NCBI RefSeq assembly: GCF_021462225.1
Contig: NC_061806.1
Location: forward strand, 22,712,144-22,776,143
DNA length: 64,000 nt
From: Girardinichthys multiradiatus
Taxonomy: Eukaryota; Chordata; Actinopteri; Cyprinodontiformes; Goodeidae
Direction of reading: 5' to 3'
Shown: piece by piece, positions 10,640 to 21,900 of the stretch
Layout: the number at the start of each line of letters is the position of its first letter
Numbering within the stretch: the first letter of the stretch is position 1
Notes under the pieces: model-generated
What the model was told of the DNA's origin: nothing
Database searches by the model: none
What the model saw: the letters and a program-made list of their open reading frames with translations, nothing else
Translations under genes and position numbers: made by a program

Positions 10640-12545
10640 CCCCAAACTTTATTTAAATTTTCCAAAGAAATTGCGCAGAGTTACATGTTCATCCGGACAT
10701 GAAATCTCCATACAAAAAGCTATACAATTCCTTAAAAAACATACAAACAAAACAAAAACGGACTCCACTCCTCCACTCACCTCAAGAGATGAAATAAAAT
10801 ACACAAATAGTCAGATCCAATTCTGTGCCCAGACCGACCTCCCATAAAGTGAAAATATGAGACTAGTCTTATACTGAAGGAAAGTTTTTGTCAACGAGCT
10901 GAAACAGTGGGCACCATGTTTGCACAAATCTATCCGAGGACCCGTGTAAGGACATTCTAATCTTTTCAAGTTAAGAAAATGCAGAACATCCCTAAGCCAG
11001 TGTGTGAAAGATCGAGGTTGTGATAATTTCCTTTTGGCTCTTATGACCATTTTAGCTACAAGGACGATCTTAATCAGAGAGTTCCTCTGACAGGAGAAGA
11101 CCCCAAATGAGGCACTGAAAGGATTCAGATGGGTTTCTCTACCAATCGCTTTGGATATAGTGGTAAATACATCAGCCCAATAACTAGGCAGTTCCGAACA
11201 CGACCAAAACATGTGAATGAGGTTTGCTGGAGACTGGCGGCATCTATCACAGGACAAAGAAACATTATTAAATATTTTGGATAGTCAAGCTTTGGTGTAA
11301 TAAAGGCGTGTACCAGTTTGTATTGAATAAGACTATGTTTGGAACAGGACTTATGTACTTGTGCCAAGATTTGTGACCAGAGCTCATCAGATATACCCTC
11401 TCCCAGATTCTCCTCCCAAAGGGCTCTGATTGGGCTTTGTAAGTAAAGACGTATTGATGCTCTCTGACTATATATAAATGAAATGGAACCCTTCAGAGCT
11501 GAAACGGTCAAAAGCAAGGAATCTAAAGGAGAGACCTCGGTTAGGTTGGGAAAGGTAGGAAAATTAGTGCGAACAAAATGGCGAACTTGCAAGCACATAT
11601 AGAAATGGTGCTTTGAGAGAGCTAATTTAACAGAGTTGTTGAAAAGTGGGGGAAGACGATATCAATAAATCCTTGAATGTTCTAATGCCACAATCTGACC
11701 AAAGTGAAAAAGATCTGTCCGTAAGGGAGGGTGGCGGGGATATGATTAGCTGCTAAAAGGGCCTGCACAGTAATGTTATAGGCCAAAATACTGTTTAAAT
11801 TGAGGCCAAATCCTGAGAGATATGTTGATAACTTTGTTCTTTGCATAAATTGTGGTGGAGGATTGAATAGGAGAATGTAATAGGGCCTTAAGAGACACTG
11901 GTTTCACAGAGTTGATCTCCATGACTAACTAGTCAGGACTAAAGGGAACATCACATTGAAGCCAATATTTCAAAATTCTAAAATTGCAAGCCCAGTAATA
12001 ATATCGAAGGTATGGTGAGGCCATCCCTCCCAGCGATTTTGGTCTTTGTAGACATTGCTTAGACAGCCTAGGAACCTTGCCATTCAAAAGAAAATCTGAG
12101 ATGATAGTATCTACCTGTTTAAAAAAGGAACTGGGTAAAAAAATTGGGATGCTCTGAAACAAATATAAGAAACAGGGAAGAATATTCATTTTAATACATT
12201 TTATTTATGCCACTAAAGATAAGTTAAGTAGCGACCAGCGTTCACAGTCCTCTTTTAACCTTAGTAGGAAGGAGGAAAAATTAGCTTTAAATACAGTAGA
12301 TCTTCTAGTTTGTGTAACCTGGATTTCCAAATATGTAAAATCATTATGGGCAATCTTAAAAGGAAAACCATGCAGTAAAGAGGACTTGGCTGCCAAATTA
12401 ATGGGAAACAACTCACTTTTATTCAAATTCAGCTTGTACTCGACAATCGGCCGAAATGTAAAAGAAGATGTAGAGTGGCAGGGATTGATGTATTTAAATG
12501 TGAAATGTATATAAGTAAATCGTCAATATACAATGGATGCAGTCT
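10640..12545 (-). mobile_element. LINE C: 5'-truncated L1/Tx1-type retrotransposon
   Basis: Minus-strand coding begins abruptly with the catalytic box LYIDDLLIYI at about 12530-12500, then KSELFPIN, a long RT thumb/C-terminal region, and ends with a CCHC cluster. A 3' UTR follows to about 10640. Truncation just upstream of the YxDD box is typical of incomplete reverse transcription. Frameshifts divide the coding sequence. The C-terminal CCHC and the KSELFPIN-type sequence point to the L1/Tx1 group. Confidence 0.72.
10811..12530 (-). pseudogene. LINE C RT C-terminal domain remnant
   Basis: Segments in order on the minus strand are: YIDD (about 12520); KSELFPINLAAKS (about 12420-12205); FLLNGKVPRLSKQCLQRPK..GGMASPYLRYYYWA (about 12189-11929); RHFVRTNFPTFPN and SDELWSQI (about 11598-11390); and C-x2-C-x8-H-x4-C (CDRC...HMFWSC, about 11250-11190), with the last stop at 10811. 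At least three frame changes separate them. Confidence 0.7.
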
Positions 12546-13291
12546 CTCCAGATCAGACTAGGTTTGCCCCAAAATGTTCGCCAAGTATTAGTATAGCCCA
12601 CATTGTTTTCAGGACGGCACATAGCGATTGAATGACAGCATGTGGCTAAACATGTTATCACTGGTCAGATCAGGGTGGGGACCTAAGAAACTTATGGAGT
12701 CCAACATTGTTTAGGCAAACTTGCACACCAAAACAACATTAAACCTCCAATTGGCATAACAGTGTCATCACAGTCAGCCTGAAGAACAATCTTTCTGTAT
12801 TCATTATTATCCTTAGCCAGCATTTTCAGGTAGAATTTGAGATTGCCTGCTTAAGAACCATCACCCAGCCTGCCTAAGGTCCCGGCTCTGCAGGCTCTGC
12901 TTGAGGACTACTACATGGAGCCTCCCTCTGTGGCCTCAGCTATCTGCTGGTTTTTCAACAGCACAGAGACAGGCCGCCAGTTTAACACTCTTGCCTCCAA
13001 AGCTACAAAAATTACCTGTACCATTATCGCAAAAGGAGACAGAAGAGTAACTGAACATCTGACACACAGAGCAGGAGAGATAAGACTCACAGAGAGACTG
13101 AGAAACGGCACCAGAGACAGAAGGATTAGCCATAGTAGAACTGAAGCCAAAGCTAAGCTAGCAATGCCTTACCACTACAGCCATCACCAGTTGGTTACCA
13201 TGGTGACTGAATGCAGTCTGTTGGATGGACAGTATTGCCAACCAAAGATGTACACTAATGTATTTTCTCGTGCTGCTTTGCACTTTTGATA
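12546..13291. other. Unassigned stretch between LINE C and the Tc1 relic
   Basis: No recognised gene or repeat. An open frame of 124 codons at 12915-13289 (+) is noted but has no recognisable motif, no supporting splice context and a composition like surrounding non-coding DNA. Confidence 0.4.
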
Positions 13292-13293
13292 TA

Positions 13294-14415
13294 CGCTAAA
13301 TTGCCAAAAGTATTCCCTCACCTGCCTTGACCCGCATATGAACTTAAGTGACATCCCATTCTTAATTCATAGGGTTCAGTATGAAGTTGGTCCACCCTTT
13401 GCAGCTATAACGGCTTTAACTCTTCTGGGGAGGCCATCCAGAAGGTTTAGGAGCATGTTCACAGAAATTCATCATGCTTCCAGAAGCACATTTGTGAGGT
13501 CATAGACTGATGTTGGACCAGAAGGCCTAGCTCTCATTCTTCTCTCTAATTTATCCCAAAGGTCCCAGTCAGACTCATCCTCACCATACTCTCATCATGT
13601 CTTTAGGGACCTTGCTTTGTGCACTGGTGCAAGTTAGAAGAGGAAAGGTCCATCTCCAAACCTTTCCCACAAAGTTGGGACCATGGAATTGTCTGATATG
13701 TCTTGGTATACTGAAGCATTCAGATTTCCTTTTACTGGAAATAAGGGGCCAAGCCTGAATCCTTAAATACAACCCCACAGCATAATCCCCCCTCCACCAA
13801 ATTTGACACTTTGTAAAATACAGTCCAACAAGTACCGTTCTCCTGGCAATGGCCCAGACTCGTCTATCAGATTGCCAAATGGAGAAGTGCAATTCGTCAC
13901 TCCAGAGAACGTGCCTCCACTGCTCTAGAGTTCAGTGGCGGCGTGTTTTTAACACCACTAACGCTTTGCATTGGCCTTGGTGAGGAATGGTTTGGATGCA
14001 GCTGCTTGACCCGATCCCTGAAGATCTCTACGCAATGTTCTGAGCTAATATGAAAGCCACATGAAGTTTGGAGGTCTGTAGCGATTGACTCTGCAGAAAG
14101 TTGTCGACCTCAATGCCCTCTGTGTGGGCAGCATCTGCTGTCCCCACTCCGTCAGTTTACGTGGCCTACCACTTTGTGGCTGAGTTGGAATATTTAGTGG
14201 TGAGGAAATTTCATGACTAGACTTGTTGCCCTGGTGGCATCCTTTCACAGTACCACAGTGTTATTCACTGCGCTCCTGAGAGCAACCCATTCTTTCACAA
14301 GAAACTTTCTGCATGCCTAGGTGCTTGACTTTATACACCTGTGGCCATGGAAGTGATTAGAACATCTGATTTCAGGTATTTAGATTGGTGAGCTTATATT
14401 TTCTGCAATATAGTG
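13294..14415 (-). mobile_element. Tc1-D: decayed Tc1-like DNA transposon
   Basis: The left end, CGCTAAATTGCCAAAAGTATTC, follows TA at 13292-13293, and the right end is CTGCAATATAGTG at 14415. Both resemble the inverted ends (CTATATTGCCAAAAGTATTCG) of a common fish Tc1 family. Minus-strand transposase relics include [13 protein letters not shown] (about 13885) and SGRPRKLTEWGQQM (about 14165), with many stops. Inactive. Confidence 0.8.
13560..14270 (-). pseudogene. Tc1-D transposase remnant
   Basis: Broken minus-strand frames include SGRPRKLTEWGQ (second helix-turn-helix/GRPR-like hook region), [11 protein letters not shown] (after the first catalytic Asp region) and PTLWERFGDGPFLF-like sequence near 13660. 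Stops and indels occur throughout. Only the family is certain. Confidence 0.65.
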
Positions 14416-14416
14416 C

Positions 14417-15021
14417 AGTGCGGTGGAGGACGCTTTTTCTGTGTCTCCCATCCCCTCCCATATCTGCAGTGCATCAGCTCTGTGTCTTGTCTTTGGAGCC
14501 TCTTTTTGCAAATCTTCCAAATTCTTAGTTATGGATTTGGTCAGCTGGTCTCTCAATGCAATTGATCAAATTTTCTCGAGGAGAAGACAGGGTGAAGGAG
14601 AGCCCAACTTGTCCGGACTGGACGTTTTTCTCTCTCTGTGACAGTGCTTCATGGACTTACTTGCACACAATCACTTGCACACACACACATGCTCAAGATA
14701 AACATATGCACCCCCTCACACTACCTTCACCGTTCCCAGCATGATGTTGTTTTGTCAACTTGTTGCTTCTTTGTGCTGAGGTTTTTTGCAATCTCAAACT
14801 GTATCCTGCTAAGGATAAAGTATGAAATATGATTTTTTTCCTCTACTTACCTAACGTGGCCTCTTTTCTCATCTAGCAAGGGCAGCGCCTGTGAGTGGGC
14901 AGCAAAGCCTCGGTGACCCGTCTCCCTTGTCTTGTGTCATGATGTATGTTTGGATAGGTTGTACTGGAATTCTAATTTCCCCTCGGGGATCAATAAAGTA
15001 TCTTTGAATTGAATTGAATTG
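14417..15021 (+). mobile_element. LINE/SINE 3' end with GAATT tail
   Basis: The stretch ends in CGGGGATCAATAAAGTATC followed by a TTGAATTGAATTGAATTG tail, the usual 3' end of teleost LINEs or their SINE derivatives. No readable coding part is left. Confidence 0.55.
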
Positions 15022-15914
15022 TGTAACTAAGTTACACTAAGTTCTGTAGCAAGAATGATTATTTGCTGTCACAAGGTCCTATAAAAGAGAAATCGATAAC
15101 TTAGTCAGAGCAGACCCACCGATGAATGCTGCAATCTGTGTCAGACTCCTTGATTATTATTTTTCCACCACATATGTAATGACAAATTACTTGTAAAATC
15201 TAATGGACACAAGGAACACCTTAGTACTCAAAAGGACTGTATTTATAATTGAAATTGCATCGATAATTGTCAACTGCTAGAGGACCAAAGGATACTGTAA
15301 CCCCAACAAAGTTTTAAGTCCAAATGAAAATGGCAAAAAGAGAAATGTGTAGGAAAATTATACTACCATATTCCTTGCACACATAACATTCAAGCTATAG
15401 CCCTGGTCCATCTGCAAGTAGATGAACCCCTCCTTTCACATATTTGGCAATTAAAATCCATTCTAATCGGTCAGATCTCTTTTTATCTGCCTTACATACT
15501 CATAAATATTTTCACAGCGCTCTGTCAAAAAACCATCAGCAAGACTACTGTTCTACTGATTATGTAAAAACACAATGACATTCGGACATCTGCACTAAAC
15601 TATTTAGACATTGACACATTTGACATTTATTCAAATCCGAATTTTTGGAGATTTTGCTGTTTAACTCTTCATTAGCTAAAGCCCCCTTCAAAACACCATG
15701 ACATGAAAAATGTACCGGTACATGGATAACAAAAACTGATGTGAAGTGAAGGTTTCATCAAACTCACTTAGGTCTGTGGCTAAAGCTTCAAAAACACTTT
15801 TATCTGCAGAAGCAGTCATTTAACATCTGCTTTAACGGCTCCATTCATTCTTTCTACAGTTATATGGCCTGTATCTGTATTTTCTACCTAATATTCCCTT
15901 TTCTTCTTTTTTAG
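15022..15914. other. Non-coding DNA upstream of the first recognised host exon
   Basis: No exon could be supported here. The preceding exon of the zinc-finger gene, which should end with a Cys codon plus one more codon in phase 0, was searched for and not found. It may lie left of the transposon cluster. Confidence 0.4.
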
Positions 15915-15983
15915 ATCTGCTGCACCACATTTGTGAGGATATATTGTTTTAAGCAACATCTGTCTTCAGAAAAACATCGACTG
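15915..15983 (+). CDS. Zinc-finger gene exon 1 (cassette 1, second half of finger)
   Basis: 69 nt, phase 0-0, between TTTTTTAG and GTGAGT. It encodes 23 residues with Cys, then x12-H-x5-H (ending [10 protein letters not shown]). The first Cys of the finger must be on an upstream exon that I could not find. Its length and phase are identical to exon 16, which supports it. Confidence 0.7.
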
Positions 15984-18900
15984 GTGAGTTGCAGTTCATT
16001 TTCTCCTTACAAGTGTTTTGTTTTGTGGTGTATTAAAAACTGTTACTTTATCACAGTCTTCTTTATAAATTCAGTTTAATGTACATGTTATTCTCTTTAA
16101 CAACTTTCTAGATATGTGAGGGACTTAATTTAACTTACCCAGTAATTAGAGACTAATGGATTCAGTTGATAGTAATTTCACTGCAAGCTGACACCGATAT
16201 TTTGCCTCTGGGATGTACAGGGTACATCGCAAAAATTATATCGGGAAAAAGTTTAACATACTTTGATTATCTGGGGAGTTTACAGACTGTATGTTCCGTT
16301 GAATTAAAGGTAGGCGCAGATACAGGCAGAATGTTCCACTTCTCGCAGTGACTTATTGAGGGGCCCCGACTGCGGCCTGACCCACGTGGTTAATAAATGT
16401 GAAGAAACCCCCGTGGAATCGTTGAGCTGAGAACACTCATTGGGTTGTTGCCAGGTTTATGTCAACAGAGAGTTCCACTTGCGGTTAACAAGGAGATCCT
16501 GGTTGTGCTGTCCCTTGCTCATGAGCAGGCCGAAGTTGATGGTGATGACATCATAGGTTTTGTGTGTGTGCCAGATTCATCTTGGTTTTAAACAATTTCA
16601 GTTAGTATAGAATCCTATTATATAATCCTTTATTTGTCTCTCAGTTGTAGAATTTGTTTTTCAGTAAACCGCAAATTGAAAGGCAAATGAAAGCATACCT
16701 ATGCAAACTAAAGATAAACAATTATAATACAACTGCATGACTGAATCAAAGGTACATATTTCCAAAAAGTATAGTAACATTTATACTACATGTTATCTTG
16801 TCTACTGTTTTGCCAAACAGGAAAGTGACACTTTATTTTTTCTAAATTAGGACTGAATTGTCCTCTACTTATTGATTGTGCCCTAATTAAGCAAGTTTAA
16901 ATACTACCCTATTGTAATTATTCATATTCTTTGCTATTACGTTTCATCTTTTCATGGGGCAAGACTGAAGATATGACACTTTGACACAATGTAAAATAGT
17001 CAGTGTACAGCTTGTATAACAGTGTAAATTTGCTGTCTTCTTTCCAGTGTGCATTTTGACTCTTGAAGCTCTGACTCCAGCCATAGTCCACATCTTCTTT
17101 TTTTTCCCAAACTAAACATTGGGTTTGGCTTTATGATCCTCCCCAGGCTGCAGTTGTTCCTGTTATTTGTGGACCTTTTTCTACCAGATATTTACAGGGG
17201 TTGGACAATGAAATTGAAACACTTGTCATTTTAGTGTGGGAGGTTTCATGGCTAAATTGGACCAGCCTGGTAGCCAGTCTTCATTGATTGCACATTGCAC
17301 CAGTAAGAGGAGAGTGTGAAGGTTCAATTAGCAGGGTAAGAGCACAGTTTTGCTCAAAATATTGAAATGCACACAACATTATGGGTGACATACCAGAGTT
17401 CAAAAGAGGACAAATTGTTGGTGCACGTCTTGCTGGCGCATCTGTGACCAAGACAGCAAGTCTTTGTGATGTATCAAGAGCCACGGTATCCAGGGTAATG
17501 TCAGCATACCACCAAGAAGGACGAACCACATCCAACAGGATTAACTGTGGATGCAAGAGGAAGCTGTCTGAAAGGGATGTTCGGGTGCTAACCCAGATTG
17601 TATCCAAAAAACATAAAACCACGGCTGCCCAAATCACGGCAGAATTAAATGTGCACCTCAACTCTCCTGTTTCCACCAGAACTGTCCGTCGGGAGCTCCA
17701 CAGGGTCAATATACACGGCCGGGCTGCTATAACCAAACCTTTGGTCGCTCATGCCAATGTCAAACGTCAGTTTCAATGGTGCAAGGAGCTCAAATCTTGG
17801 GATGTGGACAATGTGAAACATGTATTGTTCTCTGATGAGTCCACCTTTACTGTTTTCCCCACATCCGGGAGAGTTACGGTGTGAAGAAGCCCCAAAGAAG
17901 CGTACCACCCAGACTGTTGCATGCCCAGAATGAAGCATGGGGGGTGGATCAGTGATGGTTTGGGCTGCTATATCATGGCATTCCCTTGGCCCAATACTTG
18001 TGCTAGATGGGCACCATTCTTGAGGATCATGTGCATCCAATGGTTCAAACATTGTATCCTGAAGGCAGTGCCGTGTATCAGGATGACAATGCAACAATAC
18101 ACACAGCAAGACTGGTGAAAGATTGGTTTGATGAACATGAAAGTGAAGTTGAACATCTCCCATGGCCTGCACAGTCATCAGATCTAAATATTATTGAGCC
18201 ACTTTGGGGTGTTTTGGAGGAGCGAGTCAGGAAACGTTTTCCTCCACCAGTATCACGTAGTGACCTGGCCACTATCCTGCAAGAAGAATGGCTTAAAATC
18301 CCTCTGACCACTGTGCAGGGCTTGTATACAGGTCCTTCTCAAAAAATTAGCATATTGTGATAAAGTTCATTATTTTCTATAATGTAATGATGAAAATTTA
18401 ATATTTATATATTTTAGATTCATTGCACACTAACTGAAATATTTCAGGTCTTTTATTGTCTTAATACGGATGATTTTGGCATACAGCTCATGAAAACCCA
18501 AAATTCCTATCTCACAAAATTAGCATATTTCATCCGACCAATAAAAGAAAAGTGTTTTTAATACAAAAAACGTCAATCTTCACATAATCATGTACAGTTA
18601 TGCACTCAATACTTGGTCGGGAATCCTTTTGCAGAAATTACTGCTTCAATGCGGCGTGGCATGGAGGCAATCAGCCTGTGGCACTGCTGAGGTCTTATGG
18701 AGGCCCAGGATGCTTCGATAGCGGCCTTTAGCTCATCCAGAGTGTTGGGTCTTGAGTCTCTCAACGTTCTCTTCACAATATCCCACAGATTCTCTATGGG
18801 GTTCAGGTCAGGAGAGTTGGCAGGCCAATTGAGCACAGTGATACCATGGTCAGTAAACCATTTACCAGTGGTTTTGGCACTGTGAGCAGGTGCCAGGTCG

Positions 18901-21900
18901 TGCTGAAAAATGAAATCTTCATCTCCATAAAGCTTTTCAGCAGATGGAAGCATGAAGTGCTCCAAAATCTCCTGATAGCTAGCTGCATTGACCCTGCCCT
19001 TGATAAAACACAGTGGACCAACACCAGCAGCTGACACGGCACCCCAGACCATCACTGACTGTGGGTACTTGACACTGGACTTCTGGCATTTTGGCATTTC
19101 CTTCTCCCCAGTCTTCCTCCAGACTCTGGCACCTTGATTTCCGAATGACATGCAGAATTTGCTTTCATCCGAAAAAAGTACTTTGGACCACTGAGCAACA
19201 GTCCAGTGCTGCTTCTCTGTAGCCCAGGTCTGGGGAATGTGGCACCTGTAGCCCATTTCCTGCACACGCCTGTGCACGGTGGCTCTGGATGTTTCTACTC
19301 CAGACTCAGTCCACTGCTTCCGCAGGTCCCCCAAGGTCTGGAATCGGCCCTTCTCCACAATCTTCCTCAGGGTCCGGTCACCTCTTCTCGTTGTGCAGCG
19401 TTTTCTGCCGTACTTTTTCCTTCCCACAGACTTCCCACTGAGGTGCCTTGATACAGCACTCTGGGAACAGCCTATTCGTTCAGAAATATCTTTCTGTGTC
19501 TTACCCTCTTGCTTGAAGGTGTCAATAGTGGCCTTCTGGACAGCAGTCAGGTCGGCAGTCTTACCCATGATTGGGGTTTTGAGTGATGAACCAGGCTGGG
19601 AGTTTTAAAGGCCTCAGGAATCTTTTGCAGGTGTTTAGAGTTAACTCGTTGATTCAGATGATTAGGTTCATAGCTCGTTTAGAGACCCTTTTAATGATAT
19701 GCTAATTTTGTGAGATAGGAATTTTGGGTTTTCATGAGCTGTATGCCAAAATCATTCGTATTAAGACAATAAAAGACCTGAAATATTTCAGTTAGTGTGC
19801 AATGAATCTAAAATATATGAATGTTAAATTTTCATCATGACATTATGGAAAATAATGAACTTTATCACAATATGCTAATTTTTTGAGAAGGACCTGTATG
19901 TCATTCCCAAGACGAATTGATGCCGTATTTGCCGCAAAAGGAGGACCTACACCATACTAATAAATTCTTGTGGTCTAAAACCCGGTGTTTCAGTTTCATT
20001 GTCCAACCCCTGTAATTCTCTCCACTTTACAGTAAAATGCCTGGAAACTTTAGGTTACTTTCGTAACCCCGGTTCTCTGAGTAGCATGAGTGAGTGTCTC
20101 ACATTGGGAACACCCTCGGCGTGACCTCATCAGAAGCTCCTATTGCATTACGCCAGCCACGATTGGCTGGAAATAAGCCTGTCAGTGTCAGAGAGGGCAG
20201 GGGCTGTCGCTGCACTGATAGTTTATTCAAAAACATTCACCTCTTCCTCGCAACGTCAAAGCAAGGAGGGTGACTTGGTGAGACACTCACTCAGAGAACC
20301 GGGGTCACGAAAGTAACCTAAAGTTCTCTTTCATAACATTCGTTTCGTGTCTCACATTGGGAACGAAAATATACTGACTCCCGTATTGCTCAGCAGATTA
20401 CACACTGCATGTCAGCAGATTGTAAAACAATTAATCACAGTTCTCTATAGTGCTCGGTGCCACACCGAGTACTGAATGAGCCAGCGATGATGCCGTGACG
20501 TCAAGTTTGTAAAACCTAGCAAACGTGTGAGGAGACGCCCAGCTTGCAGCAGCACAAATCTCTTGCAGAGATACTCCTCTGAGCAGGGCCCATGAAGAGC
20601 TCAAGCCCCTAGTAGAATGGGCACGCAGGCCCTCTGGAGGCTGAAGCCCTTTTGAACTATAGGCTAAGGAGATTGCAGCAGTGATCCAATGGGCGAGCTG
20701 CTGTTTTGACACCGGTCTCCCATAATGATTCTTAGCCTAGGAGACAAAGAGTTGGTCACTTTTCCTGACCTGTTTTGTTCTCCCTAGGTACAACTGTAAA
20801 GCACGTATCAGGCAGAGATTGTGCAGCTTCTCCTGTTCCTGTGAGAAGAAAGGAGGGGATTAAAAGCCACCAACTCAATTGGAGAGTATGACCCCAACAC
20901 TTTAGGCTCAAAAGCAGGGTCGGGGAGCAAAACCACCCTAGTTTTGTCCGGAGAAAGGTTTGTGCAAGAAGGATGCACTGATAAAGCGTGGATTTCTCCC
21001 ACACGCTTAGCAGGGACCAGTGCCAACAGGAGTCCTGTTTTTAGAGCTACTATCTTTAATTCCACCTGATCCAATGGCTCAAAGGGTGGGCTAGTGAGAG
21101 CATCCAGCACCAGGGGCAGATCCCATGATGGAGCAGTGGGTCTTGAAACGGGGAACTTCCTGCGAGCCCCTCGTATGAACCGGCCCACTAATGGGTGCTG
21201 TCCTGCAGTTTTTCCTTCAAAACCTACATGGCAGGCTGAAATTGCAGCTAAGTAAACCTTAATAGTGGAAAAAGCTTTTCCCTTTTCAATCAGGTTCTGT
21301 AAGAAGGCTAAAATCACCGCCACAGAATACTGAAAGGGGATTGCTTTAATTTCAGAGCACCATTTTTCAAAAACGGACCATTTGCGCTCATACAAAGATC
21401 TTGTAGCAGGCGCTCTGGCATTCTGTATTGTTTCAATGACATTCTGAGGGAGACCTACAAATTGCAGATTGAACCACTCACGGGCCAAGCCCACAGAGCC
21501 AGATGTTCTAGGTGGGGATGGAATATTTGTCCTCGTGCCTGAGACAGCAGATCCCTGCATGCAGGAAGAGGCCACGGCTCCTGGCAGAGGAGCTGTGTTA
21601 TTTCCCCTAACCAGTGTTTTGCTGGCCAATGGGGTGCAATAAGGATCATTGTCAGGCCTTCTGCTCGTACCCTGGCTAGCGTTGGTGCAATGAGAGCTAT
21701 TGGGGGAAACGCATAGAGCAGAACACGAGGCCAGGTGTGGGCTAGTGCGTCCACCCCCAGAGGTGCGTTCTGATCGTGCAGGGAGAAGAACCGGGGGCAC
21801 TGATTGTTCTCCTGTGAGGCAAACAAGTCCACTGATGGCTGACCGAACTTCTGCCAGACCAGCCTGGCCACCTCCGGATGGAGCTTCCACTCTGCATACA

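Larger units (their letters stand above)
17381..19960 (+). pseudogene. Tc1-A transposase, frameshifted and split by Tc1-B
   Basis: The reading frame opens at 17381 ([19 protein letters not shown]) with helix-turn-helix sequence and reaches the first catalytic Asp in LFSDESTF (about 17830). It then breaks at 17882 after TSGRVTV. A second frame from about 18007 carries [11 protein letters not shown] (second Asp) and [12 protein letters not shown]. At 18326 the frame enters Tc1-B, and the C-terminal piece ([18 protein letters not shown]) resumes at about 19900. Inactive. Confidence 0.88.
17195..20012 (+). mobile_element. Tc1-A: Tc1-like transposon carrying another Tc1
   Basis: The ends CAGGGGTTGGACAATG (17195) and CATTGTCCAACCCCTG (20012) are exact inverted repeats flanked by TA. 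Without the insert at 18327-19898 the element is about 1.25 kb, the usual Tc1 size. The transposase frame is plus-strand but broken. Confidence 0.92.

Noticed and set aside
12915..13289. 124-codon plus-strand open frame
   Set aside because: No motif, no splice continuity, adjacent to transposon relics; probably chance.
17044..17110. Strong acceptor TTCTTTCCAG as another host exon
   Set aside because: Phase 0 entry hits a stop after three codons (TGT GCA TTT TGA).
18697..19608. Plus-strand open frames across Tc1-B (and 33943-34896)
   Set aside because: They mirror the transposase gene on the opposite strand.
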